DNA of 14,815 bases from an uncultured Clostridium sp. (GTDB lineage Bacteria > Bacillota > Clostridia > Lachnospirales > Lachnospiraceae): the NCBI RefSeq assembly GCF_900547735.1, contig NZ_URHZ01000106.1, forward strand, positions 1-14,815. The letters are read 5' to 3'. Within the stretch, counting starts at the first letter, position 1. The number at the start of each line of letters is the position of its first letter. Below are positions 1 through 6,552 of the stretch, one piece after another. The notes below the pieces were generated by a model. The model ran no database searches. It saw only the letters and a program-made list of their open reading frames with translations, and was not told the DNA's origin. Made by a program: the position numbers and the translations under genes.

Positions 1-30
1 TATACCGCTATGCGGCCGCGCTCGGCGCGC

Positions 31-60
31 GAGTCCGGCGAGCCGGACTCTTTCTTTTTC
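31..60 (+). terminator. Rho-independent terminator of a gene left of the window
   Basis: A 9-bp perfect stem (GAGTCCGGC at 31-39, GCCGGACTC at 42-50; the tip can also be read as an 8-bp stem with a CGAG tetraloop) is followed directly by TTTCTTTTTC at 51-60. This is a classic intrinsic terminator reading rightward. It implies that a plus-strand gene ends just before the window and that the ABC operon has its own promoter. Confidence 0.8.
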
Positions 61-82
61 ATAGGAAATTCCGTCCTATGAA
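58..82. repeat. 9-bp perfect inverted repeat after the terminator
   Basis: TTCATAGGA (58-66) and TCCTATGAA (74-82) are exact reverse complements separated by 7 nt (AATTCCG). The repeat overlaps the tail of the terminator's T-run. It could be a second hairpin, an operator, or part of a dispersed intergenic repeat. The sequence alone does not decide between these. Confidence 0.6.
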
Positions 83-121
83 TCAAAAAACGCTCCGCAG
101 GGAACCGGAATATGACAATAT

Positions 122-166
122 TGTTATAATAGATTCACCGGTCTGTCACCGGGGTTCAGGTATAAT
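122..166 (+). promoter_or_regulatory. Promoter region of the ABC operon with PhoB-like direct repeat
   Basis: Two -10 candidates are present. The first is an extended -10, TGTTATAAT at 122-130, without a good -35 box. The second is TATAAT at 161-166. The -35 zone of the second is occupied by an exact 7-bp direct repeat, TCACCGG at 135-141 and 146-152, with an 11-bp period and an 8-nt gap to the -10. Heptamers with an 11-bp period that replace the -35 are the arrangement used by OmpR/PhoB-family activators. Assigning a regulator is inference; no regulator gene adjoins this site inside the window. Confidence 0.5.
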
Positions 167-180
167 ATTGGCATCTGTAC

Positions 181-270
181 GGCGGATATTACACCTGCGC
201 ATGGCGGCACAGCGGATTCCATACCTGCGCATGACCGCAGAGCGGATATCATACCTGCGCCCATGGCGGC
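181..270 (+). repeat. Threefold 30-bp tandem repeat in the ABC operon leader
   Basis: Three consecutive 30-bp units (181-210, 211-240, 241-270) share the core GCGGATAYYAYACCTGCGC. CCTGCGC recurs at 194-200, 224-230 and 254-260. The third unit has a 2-bp shift (CCATGG instead of ATGG). The array lies between the putative promoter and the Shine-Dalgarno sequence, so it should sit in the 5' untranslated RNA. In one frame it would encode a 10-residue repeat (RRILHLRMAA, QRIPYLRMTA, ERISYLRPWR), but the ATGs in that frame have no ribosome binding site. Confidence 0.75.
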
Positions 271-287
271 AGAGACAGGAGGAATGA

Positions 288-1034
288 ATGGAAATACTGA
301 AAGCGGAACATCTGTGTAAGGAATACGGAAAGGGCGGAAACAGGGTGGATGCCCTGAAGGACGTCAGTTTCTCCGTGGAAAAAGGGGAATTTGTGGCAGT
401 CATAGGACAGTCCGGTTCCGGGAAGTCTACGCTTCTTCATCTGGCCGGGGGAGTGGATCTGCCTTCTTCCGGGCATATCTATGTGGACGGCTGTGACATC
501 TATTCCAAGAGCAGAAAGGAGCTGGCGATATTCAGACGCAGGCAGGTGGGGCTGATTTACCAGTTTTACAACCTGATACCGGTGCTGAATGTAGTGGACA
601 ATATGACCCTCCCCGTAAAGCTGGACGGGCAGAAGGTAAATAAAGCACGCCTTGAAGAGCTGCTGGAGATTCTGAATCTGAAGGATCGGGCCGGCCATCT
701 GCCGGGCCAGCTCTCGGGCGGGCAGCAGCAGAGGGTGGCGATCGGCAGGGCGCTCATGAACGCCCCGGCCCTTGTCCTGGCCGATGAACCGACGGGAAAT
801 CTGGACAGCGTGAACAGCCAGGAAATTATGGAATTGTTTAAATACTCCAACAAAAAATACCGTCAAACAATGATTGTTATCACTCACGACGAACAGATTG
901 CGCTGCAGGCGGAACGGATTATCCGGCTGGAAGACGGCAGGATTGTTTCCGACAGCCGGAACAGGGCATCTGCCGGAAACAGCGTGGCTGCACACGGAAG
1001 CCTGCGGCCGGCCCGGGAACGGGAGGAGGGATGA
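288..1034 (+). CDS. ABC transporter ATP-binding protein (MacB/BceA-like)
   Basis: This 248-aa ATPase subunit should energise the membrane protein encoded just downstream. All nucleotide-binding motifs are present: Walker A GQSGSGKST at 40-48, Q-loop Gln92 in YQFYNLIP, signature LSGGQQQR at 142-149, Walker B LVLADEP at 162-168, D-loop NLD at 171-173 and switch His200 in ITHD. The QFYNLIP and ADEPTGNLD wording is typical of the LolD/MacB/BceA branch, which partners FtsX-type permeases and drives mechanotransmission, peptide export or antibiotic resistance rather than import. The ATG at 288 has a perfect AGGAGG at 277-282 with a 5-nt spacer. Its TGA at 1032-1034 lies one base before the permease ATG, so the two are co-translated. 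The last ~25 residues are a low-complexity tail. The transported substrate cannot be told from sequence. Confidence 0.93.
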   Translation: MEILKAEHLCKEYGKGGNRVDALKDVSFSVEKGEFVAVIGQSGSGKSTLLHLAGGVDLPSSGHIYVDGCDIYSKSRKELAIFRRRQVGLIYQFYNLIPVLNVVDNMTLPVKLDGQKVNKARLEELLEILNLKDRAGHLPGQLSGGQQQRVAIGRALMNAPALVLADEPTGNLDSVNSQEIMELFKYSNKKYRQTMIVITHDEQIALQAERIIRLEDGRIVSDSRNRASAGNSVAAHGSLRPAREREEG

Positions 1035-1035
1035 T

Positions 1036-3012
1036 ATGCTTTGGAAGGAGTACTCCAGGAATTATTTAAAATATAACAAAGCTTCCAGTTTCTCCGTTAT
1101 GGCGGCTTCGCTTGTATCTTCCCTCTTTATCTCTTTTATAACGGTATTGTTTTATAATATGCGGGTGGATCAGCTTAGAAGGGCGGTGGCGGACGGCAGG
1201 GAACAGGAGGCGGCGCAGCTTACGATGCTGACCTGGTTTTATATTGCCGTGATGTTTCTTGTGTGTACGGCGATGGCGCTTGTGCTGTATCATGCATTTG
1301 TCATGGGGGCAAATGAGAGGCTGCATCAGCTCGGGATTCTGCAAAGTGCGGGCGCCACGCCGGGGCAGATCCGCATCTGCATACTTCAGGAGGCTGTTGC
1401 GCTCAGCTTTTTACCGGTCCTCATAGGGATTGCCGCCGGGGCAGGATTAACGGTCCTTTTTTTCAGGATGGCGGAAAGCATGACGGAGCCTCTGGGGATT
1501 GAACCGTCGGTATTTGTCTATCACCCCCTGCTTTTTATTGCGACATTTGCAGTCTGTGCGGCCACGGTTTTGACGGCCGGAGCAAGGGCGGCGGCGAAAC
1601 TCGGCAGAATCAGCACCCTGGATGCCGTCTGCGGGGGCAGGGCGCATCCGGACGGTAAAATTCCCTCGTATCTGTTTTTCCCAAAGCTGTTTGGCATCGA
1701 ATGGGAGATTGCGGGAAAATCATTATACTTACGCCGCAGAGCCTACAGAACATCGGCAATTTCCCTGACCCTTTCCTTTTTTACCTTCGGGATTTTTATG
1801 AATTTCTGGGCTTTGTCCGGGGTCAGCACCCAGTATACGTATTTTGAGCGGTACAGGAATGTCTGGGATTTAATGGTGACACTCAAACAACAGCCGGAAG
1901 CGGACGCCAGACTTCTGGAAGATATCCGCAAAATTGCCGAAATCTCCGAATGCACCGCATACCGGAAGCTGCCGGGACGGACCCTGATTGGGGAAGATAT
2001 GCTGTCAAAGGAACTTAAGGCGGCGGGAGGCATTGAGGCGCTTAAGGATACGGGAATCACGAAAAGAGGAGGAGAATACCTGGTGGACACTCCCATTGTG
2101 GTTCTGGATGATGAGAGCTTTAAGGCGTTTTTGAAGGAAACGGGAATTGCCGCCCCGGGAGTGGAAACCGTAACGGTAAACAGAATCTGGGATAATGTCA
2201 ACAGCCATTTCAGAGAGAAAACTTACCTTCCTTTTTTAACACCGGAAAATAACTCGATTGATGTATGGGAAGGACGCGGGGAACCCTGGGCGGACGGTGC
2301 AGGAGAGGCAGATGAAAGAGGCATGTTCCGGCTGGAACTAGGGGCATTCGCGGAAAAAGGGCCGGATTTGAGGGAGGATTTCGAGGATTTTTCGCTTGTC
2401 CAGATTGTGCCGGAGAGCATCTATCAAAAGAAACTGGCCGCTGTCTTTCCCGACGGAGGAATGTACTTCAAAATCAGGACCGTTTCAGAGGAGAAATTAA
2501 AGGCCGCCGAAGAGAAGCTGGCAGGTCTGCTCCAGGGAAAGTATGAATATCAATTGGAGAACAGAAGGACGGAAGAAGCGTTTGAGGAAAAAGTCCGGGA
2601 CGGATATAAAGTCCTGGTGGGAACGCTGTGCGGACTGCTGGCATTTGTCGGGATTGTAAATGTATTTGCCAATACAATCGGAGGCGTTTATATGAGAAGG
2701 CGGGAGTTCGCCAGATACCTGTCGGTGGGATTTACTCCGGGAGGCCTGGCCAAAATCCTGGCAATGGAGAGCTGCATCACGGCGCTGAAACCGATCCTTA
2801 TCAGCCTTCCCTTCCAAATCATGTTTGTCATCTACGCGGTAAATGCAAGCAAACTCCGATATAGCGATTATCTGCCGGTGATGCCTCTGATTCCAATGGC
2901 AGCGTTTGCAGGCGCCGTTTTCCTGTCGGTTGGAGCGGCTTATTATATGGCGGGAAGAAAAATAACCGGCCTTAATATTGTGGAAGGTTTAAAGGATGAT
3001 ACGATGTTTTGA
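1036..3012 (+). CDS. FtsX-family ABC transporter permease
   Basis: This 658-aa membrane partner of the preceding ATPase has eight hydrophobic segments, at about 19-41, 66-89, 122-145, 165-187, 242-263, 526-550, 584-607 and 613-638. The layout reads as two four-helix FtsX modules. The second carries a roughly 260-residue hydrophilic extracellular domain (264-525), rich in Glu and Lys, between helices 5 and 6. ATG 1036 is chosen because it follows the ATPase stop by one base and has GGGAGGAGGG upstream; an in-frame ATG at 874 lies inside the ATPase gene and is unlikely. Known relatives expel or sense peptides and antibiotics, or act on lipoproteins. Eight helices differ from the ten of classic BceB, so a bacitracin-type role should not be assumed. 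The large ectodomain probably defines the ligand. Confidence 0.9.
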   Translation: MLWKEYSRNYLKYNKASSFSVMAASLVSSLFISFITVLFYNMRVDQLRRAVADGREQEAAQLTMLTWFYIAVMFLVCTAMALVLYHAFVMGANERLHQLGILQSAGATPGQIRICILQEAVALSFLPVLIGIAAGAGLTVLFFRMAESMTEPLGIEPSVFVYHPLLFIATFAVCAATVLTAGARAAAKLGRISTLDAVCGGRAHPDGKIPSYLFFPKLFGIEWEIAGKSLYLRRRAYRTSAISLTLSFFTFGIFMNFWALSGVSTQYTYFERYRNVWDLMVTLKQQPEADARLLEDIRKIAEISECTAYRKLPGRTLIGEDMLSKELKAAGGIEALKDTGITKRGGEYLVDTPIVVLDDESFKAFLKETGIAAPGVETVTVNRIWDNVNSHFREKTYLPFLTPENNSIDVWEGRGEPWADGAGEADERGMFRLELGAFAEKGPDLREDFEDFSLVQIVPESIYQKKLAAVFPDGGMYFKIRTVSEEKLKAAEEKLAGLLQGKYEYQLENRRTEEAFEEKVRDGYKVLVGTLCGLLAFVGIVNVFANTIGGVYMRRREFARYLSVGFTPGGLAKILAMESCITALKPILISLPFQIMFVIYAVNASKLRYSDYLPVMPLIPMAAFAGAVFLSVGAAYYMAGRKITGLNIVEGLKDDTMF

Positions 3013-3018
3013 GGATGC

Positions 3019-3047
3019 TTGCTATCTTTACCATAAGATGATAAAAT
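3019..3047 (+). promoter_or_regulatory. Putative sigma-A promoter of the methyltransferase operon
   Basis: TTGCTA (3019-3024), a 17-nt spacer and TAAAAT (3042-3047) form a reasonable promoter, strengthened by an extended -10 TG at 3039-3040. It starts 6 bp after the permease stop. Transcription from about 3054 would give a leader of roughly 210 nt before the next gene. Confidence 0.55.
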
Positions 3048-3050
3048 ATC

Positions 3051-3164
3051 GGTAATTAAATAGTTACCTTACACATTGTATGTATTCCGCTTCTTATATC
3101 ATAAAGCGCGTTATGGTTTACACCACAGCCGTTCCGGCTCCCGTGTAAACCGTAATGTTAACAT
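3051..3164 (+). promoter_or_regulatory. Structured leader: three successive hairpins and a 10-bp palindrome
   Basis: Downstream of the promoter are GGTAA/TTACC (3051-3055 with 3063-3067), then CGCT+TTAT paired with ATAA+AGCG (3088-3108), then a long hairpin. In the long hairpin TTATGGTTTACAC (3111-3123) pairs with GTGTAAACCGTAA (3143-3155) with a single G:U, and AGCCG (3127-3131) pairs with CGGCT (3135-3139) at its tip. The perfect palindrome ATGTTAACAT follows at 3155-3164. I do not recognise a known riboswitch or T-box core. It may be a cis-regulatory leader or simply tandem termination hairpins of the ABC operon. Confidence 0.45.
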
Positions 3165-3210
3165 GCCCTGCGTGTCTCTGCGGCCTTTGCCGCAGGCCGG
3201 CAGGGCGTTT
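3165..3210 (+). terminator. Two-tier hairpin followed by TTTT, terminator-like
   Basis: The outer stem is GCCCTGC (3165-3171) with GCAGGGC (3200-3206). The inner stem is CTGCGGC (3178-3184) with GCCGCAG (3189-3195) and a four-base loop. GTTTT follows at 3207-3211. It can end the ABC operon or, if the promoter at 3019-3047 is used, act as an attenuator in front of the methyltransferase gene. The T-run is short, so efficiency is uncertain. Confidence 0.55.
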
Positions 3211-3264
3211 TGCCGGTGATGGAAGAGGATGCATAATAAAAATAAAGACCGCCGGGAGAGAAGA

Positions 3265-4809
3265 ATGATAAAGGATTATTGGAGCCAGATAAAAGAGAAC
3301 AGGGATGTGAGGCAGAATTTAAGCCGCCTGAGGCAGGAAGTGAAGGAGGAGGGCAGACGGAAGGCCCTGTCCGCACTCATTAAGGGGGAGGAAGATTACC
3401 TGACGGACCTGCTCCGGTCGGAAGACGCAAAGACGAGGAAAAATGCCGCCCTGCTTATGGGAGATCTGGGAAGACAGGAATTTCTGGAACCGGTATATGA
3501 GGCATATAAAAGAGAAGCGCAGCGCTTTGTAAAGAGCTCCTATTTATCCGCTGTCGGCAGATTTGATTACAGCGGGTATCTGGAGGAACTGAAAGAACAG
3601 CTTAAACTTCTGGAGCAGACAGAGGTGACGGAAGAGAACAGGAAACATCTGACCGAGGAGATGAGGGAGCTGTCGGCCCTTGTCGTCGGGATGGAAGGGG
3701 TAAATACCCACAGGTTTACCGGTTTTGACCGCACATACGACGTTGTTCTCCTGACCAACAGAAACTTTTCGGAACTGACCAGGAACCAGTTATCCCTCCT
3801 CGATCCGGGGGCCAGGACAAAGCTGTTCGGCGCCGGTGTCAGGGCCAGGGTGACGAATTTAAACTGGATGGACAAAATCAGGACATGGCAGGAACTTCTT
3901 TTTGTGGTAAAAGGGCTGGGAACCTGTCCGATGGATCCGCTTAAGGCTGCGGAGGTGATTGCGGATTCCGGCCTTCTTTCCCTGCTGGAAGAGAGCCACG
4001 AGGGAGGAGAACCCTGGTATTTCAGAGTGGAATTAAAGAGCAGGAAGACACTTCCCGAGAGGAGCGCCTTTGTAAAGAAATTATCGGGATATCTGGAAAA
4101 ACGGTCGGGCAGAAAGCTCATCAACACGGTCACGGACTACGAGGTGGAGCTGCGCCTGATTGAGAATAAAGAGGGGAACTGCAACCTGCTTCTTAAGCTG
4201 TATACGCTTAAGGATGAACGGTTTGCCTACAGGAAAGAGGCGGCTCCGGTCAGCATCCGCCCCGTCAATGCGGCGCTGACGGCCGCCCTTGCAGAAGAGT
4301 ATATGCGGGAGGGAGCCCAGGTGCTGGATCCGTTCTGCGGAGCCGGAACCATGCTGATAGAATGCAGTAAGGCGGTCAGGGCCTATACGTCCTACGGTCT
4401 GGACGTCCAGGAGGAATATATCCTGAAAGCCAGGAAGAATACCGAGGCTGCCGGGATGACGGCCCACTACATCAACCGCGATTTTTTTGAATTCCGTCAT
4501 GAATACCTTTTTGACGAGGTATTTACGGACATGCCGTTCCAGATTGGGCGGGTTACGGACGATGAGGTGTTTGAATTGTATGAACGCTTTTTCAGCCGTA
4601 TCGGAGAATTTTTAAAGGAAGACGCTGTGGTAATCCTGTATTCGAGAAACAGGGGACTTGTAAAACCGCAGGCCGCCCGGAACGGATTCACCGTGCTGAA
4701 AGAATACGAGATTTCGGTGAAAGAGGGCACCTATGTTTTTATTCTCTGCAAAAAAGGTGCGGAGGCACTCTTGGAGGAGAGAGCAGAAAGGAAGAAAGCC
4801 AATGGATAA
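3265..4809 (+). CDS. UPF0020/THUMP-like SAM-dependent RNA methyltransferase with helical N-terminus
   Basis: This 514-aa protein has a C-terminal Rossmann methyltransferase. SAM-binding motif I is VLDPFCGAGT at 353-362, and the catalytic motif IV is DMPFQ at 422-426, close to the DLPFG/DPPY form of tRNA m2G enzymes such as Trm14/THUMPD3 (family knowledge). Residues about 30-115 are Leu/Ala-rich helical pairs resembling HEAT repeats (ALLMGDLG and similar), followed by a THUMP-like middle part, so RNA is the likelier substrate than DNA. ATG 3265 has GGGAG at 3254-3258 with a 6-nt spacer. An in-frame ATG at 3229 has a Shine-Dalgarno sequence that is too close and would add 12 charged residues. 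The stop overlaps the next gene by 8 bp, indicating translational coupling with another rRNA-methylase-like gene. The exact target nucleotide is unknown. Confidence 0.8.
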   Translation: MIKDYWSQIKENRDVRQNLSRLRQEVKEEGRRKALSALIKGEEDYLTDLLRSEDAKTRKNAALLMGDLGRQEFLEPVYEAYKREAQRFVKSSYLSAVGRFDYSGYLEELKEQLKLLEQTEVTEENRKHLTEEMRELSALVVGMEGVNTHRFTGFDRTYDVVLLTNRNFSELTRNQLSLLDPGARTKLFGAGVRARVTNLNWMDKIRTWQELLFVVKGLGTCPMDPLKAAEVIADSGLLSLLEESHEGGEPWYFRVELKSRKTLPERSAFVKKLSGYLEKRSGRKLINTVTDYEVELRLIENKEGNCNLLLKLYTLKDERFAYRKEAAPVSIRPVNAALTAALAEEYMREGAQVLDPFCGAGTMLIECSKAVRAYTSYGLDVQEEYILKARKNTEAAGMTAHYINRDFFEFRHEYLFDEVFTDMPFQIGRVTDDEVFELYERFFSRIGEFLKEDAVVILYSRNRGLVKPQAARNGFTVLKEYEISVKEGTYVFILCKKGAEALLEERAERKKANG

Positions 4810-5866
4810 AGACAGACAGACCGGGAGCGGCAGCACGGAGCATAAGCGCCGTGTCCGCTATAAAGGGACACATCCTAAAAACTATAATGAAAAATATAAA
4901 GAACTTCAGCCGGAAAAGTATCCGGAGACGGTGGAGAAGGTAATTCGAAAAGGCAGTACGCCGGTAGGAATGCATATTTCCATCTGCGTCAACGAGATAC
5001 TGGAATTCCTTCAGATAAAGCCGGGCCAGAAGGGCCTGGACGCAACGCTCGGTTACGGCGGCCATACCCAGGCCATGCTGGAATGCCTGAAGGGCGAGGG
5101 GCACATCTATGGACTGGACGTGGACGGAGTGGAGCAGGAGAAGACGAAGAAGAGACTGGAGGCGCTGGGCTACGGCCCGGAAATCCTCACCGTTAAACGG
5201 CTTAATTTTGCCAATATCGATCAGGTTGCAGCGGAAGCCGGGACATTTGACTTTGTGCTGGCCGATTTGGGAGTTTCCTCCATGCAGATCGATAATCCCG
5301 ACCGGGGGTTTTCCTATAAGAAAGAGGGGCCTCTGGATCTGCGCCTGGATTCCCAGAAGGGGGTATCCGCGGCGGAACGCCTGAAGGAGCTGACCAGGGA
5401 GGAACTGGAAGGAATGCTCCGGGAGAATTCGGACGAGCCTTATGCGGAGGAAATTGCACGGACCGTAGTGGCGGAGAGAAGGAAGGGCGCCGTCGATACG
5501 ACGACAAAGCTGCGCCAGGCAATTGAAAAGGCTCTTGCCTTCCTGCCGGAAGCCGAGAGGAAGGAAGCGGTCAAGAAATCATGCCAGAGGACGTTCCAGG
5601 CCCTCCGGATCGATGTAAACAGTGAATTTGAGGTGCTGGAAGAATTTCTCGAAAAGCTTCCGTACGTTCTTTCACCGGGCGGAAGGGCTGCAATTCTAAC
5701 GTTCCATTCCGGAGAGGACCGGCTTGTCAAAAAGTCGTTCAAGCGCCTGAAAAAAGAGGGCGTCTACAGCGATGTCGCGGATGAGGTGATCCGTCCGTCG
5801 GCTGAAGAATGCGCCATGAACGGCCGCGCCCGTTCCACCAAGATGAGGTGGGCCGTCAGGGCTTAA
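4802..5866 (+). CDS. rsmH: RsmH/MraW-family 16S rRNA (cytosine-N4) methyltransferase, likely second paralogue
   Basis: This 354-aa protein matches RsmH, which N4-methylates C1402 of 16S rRNA using SAM. Visible landmarks are DATLGYGGHT at 80-89 (SAM loop), DLGVSSMQID from 155, NPDRGFSY and GPLDLRLD downstream, FHSGEDR at 301-307 and a C-terminal RSTKMRW. It differs from canonical RsmH in a basic, Tyr/Lys-rich N-terminal extension of about 50 residues before the GMHIS motif at 56-60, and in FHSGEDR where family members usually have FHSLEDR. It is not in a division/cell-wall (mraZ-ftsL) cluster, so a second, diverged copy is likely and its target may differ. ATG 4802 has AAAGGA at 4787-4792 and overlaps the preceding gene; the in-frame ATG at 4733 lies deep inside that gene and was rejected. 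Confidence 0.85.
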   Translation: MDKDRQTGSGSTEHKRRVRYKGTHPKNYNEKYKELQPEKYPETVEKVIRKGSTPVGMHISICVNEILEFLQIKPGQKGLDATLGYGGHTQAMLECLKGEGHIYGLDVDGVEQEKTKKRLEALGYGPEILTVKRLNFANIDQVAAEAGTFDFVLADLGVSSMQIDNPDRGFSYKKEGPLDLRLDSQKGVSAAERLKELTREELEGMLRENSDEPYAEEIARTVVAERRKGAVDTTTKLRQAIEKALAFLPEAERKEAVKKSCQRTFQALRIDVNSEFEVLEEFLEKLPYVLSPGGRAAILTFHSGEDRLVKKSFKRLKKEGVYSDVADEVIRPSAEECAMNGRARSTKMRWAVRA

Positions 5867-5912
5867 AAAGACCGTTGGTACTGTAATACAAAAGGGGAAA
5901 AGAGAGGTTGTC

Positions 5913-6548
5913 ATGGAAAAGAAAGAACTGGCTCTTGAAATTATTAAACGGTTAAAAAAGGAATATCCCGATGCCGGATGTACGCTTGACTACAACCAGG
6001 CATGGAAACTTCTTGTCAGCGTCCGTCTGGCCGCCCAGTGCACCGATGCAAGGGTCAATGTGGTGGTGCAGGATCTGTATGCCAAATTTCCTGATGTGAA
6101 ATCACTGGCGGAGGCGGATGTGGACGCAATTGAAGCGATTGTAAGGCCCTGCGGCCTGGGCCGCAGTAAGGCCAGAGATATCAGTGCATGCATGAAAATA
6201 TTATGGGAACAGTACGGCGGAAACGTACCGGGAGATTTTGACGCGTTACTGAAGCTGCCGGGTGTAGGGCGTAAGAGCGCGAACCTGATTATGGGGGATG
6301 TGTTCGGAAAACCGGCCATCGTTACCGATACACACTGTATCAGGCTGGTGAACCGGATGGGGCTGGTGGACGGCATCAAAGATCCGAAAAAGGTCGAGAT
6401 GGAACTGTGGAAACTGATTCCTCCCGAGGAGGGCAGTGATTTTTGCCATAGGCTCGTATACCATGGCAGGGATGTCTGTACGGCAAGGACCAAACCTTAC
6501 TGTGACAAATGCTGTCTGAATGACATCTGCGCCGGAAACGGAAGGTGA
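5913..6548 (+). CDS. nth: Endonuclease III (DNA glycosylase/AP lyase)
   Basis: This 211-aa base-excision repair enzyme removes oxidised pyrimidines and cleaves abasic sites. The helix-hairpin-helix is LPGVGRK with catalytic Lys121, and the catalytic Asp139 lies in VTDTH at 137-141. The C-terminus has the Fe-S cluster cysteines 189, 197, 200 and 206. Their spacing is C-X7-C-X2-C-X5-C, one residue more than the usual C-X6 in the first interval; an extra Cys201 is also present. Length is typical of the family. ATG 5913 is preceded by GAGAGG at 5902-5907 with a 5-nt spacer. It lies 46 bp after the RsmH-like gene and 4 bp before the GGDEF/EAL gene, so it is probably operonic with both. Confidence 0.95.
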   Translation: MEKKELALEIIKRLKKEYPDAGCTLDYNQAWKLLVSVRLAAQCTDARVNVVVQDLYAKFPDVKSLAEADVDAIEAIVRPCGLGRSKARDISACMKILWEQYGGNVPGDFDALLKLPGVGRKSANLIMGDVFGKPAIVTDTHCIRLVNRMGLVDGIKDPKKVEMELWKLIPPEEGSDFCHRLVYHGRDVCTARTKPYCDKCCLNDICAGNGR

Positions 6549-6552
6549 TACA

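Noticed and set aside
181..270. Tandem repeats as a CRISPR array
   Set aside because: The units abut directly with no unique spacers, and no cas genes are present.
78..287. A 69-codon frame ending directly at the ABC ATPase start, containing the 10-residue repeats
   Set aside because: Its ATG lies before the likely promoter, no Shine-Dalgarno is present at any ATG in the frame, and the open frame can be explained by the 30-bp repeats being a multiple of three.
249..995. A 248-codon frame on the minus strand opposite the ABC ATPase gene
   Set aside because: It is antisense to a clear ATPase with all motifs, and its product has no recognisable domain.
874..1035. Longer N-terminus for the permease from ATG 874
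   Set aside because: It would overlap the ATPase gene by 160 bp; the added residues are not membrane-like, and ATG 1036 has the good ribosome binding site.
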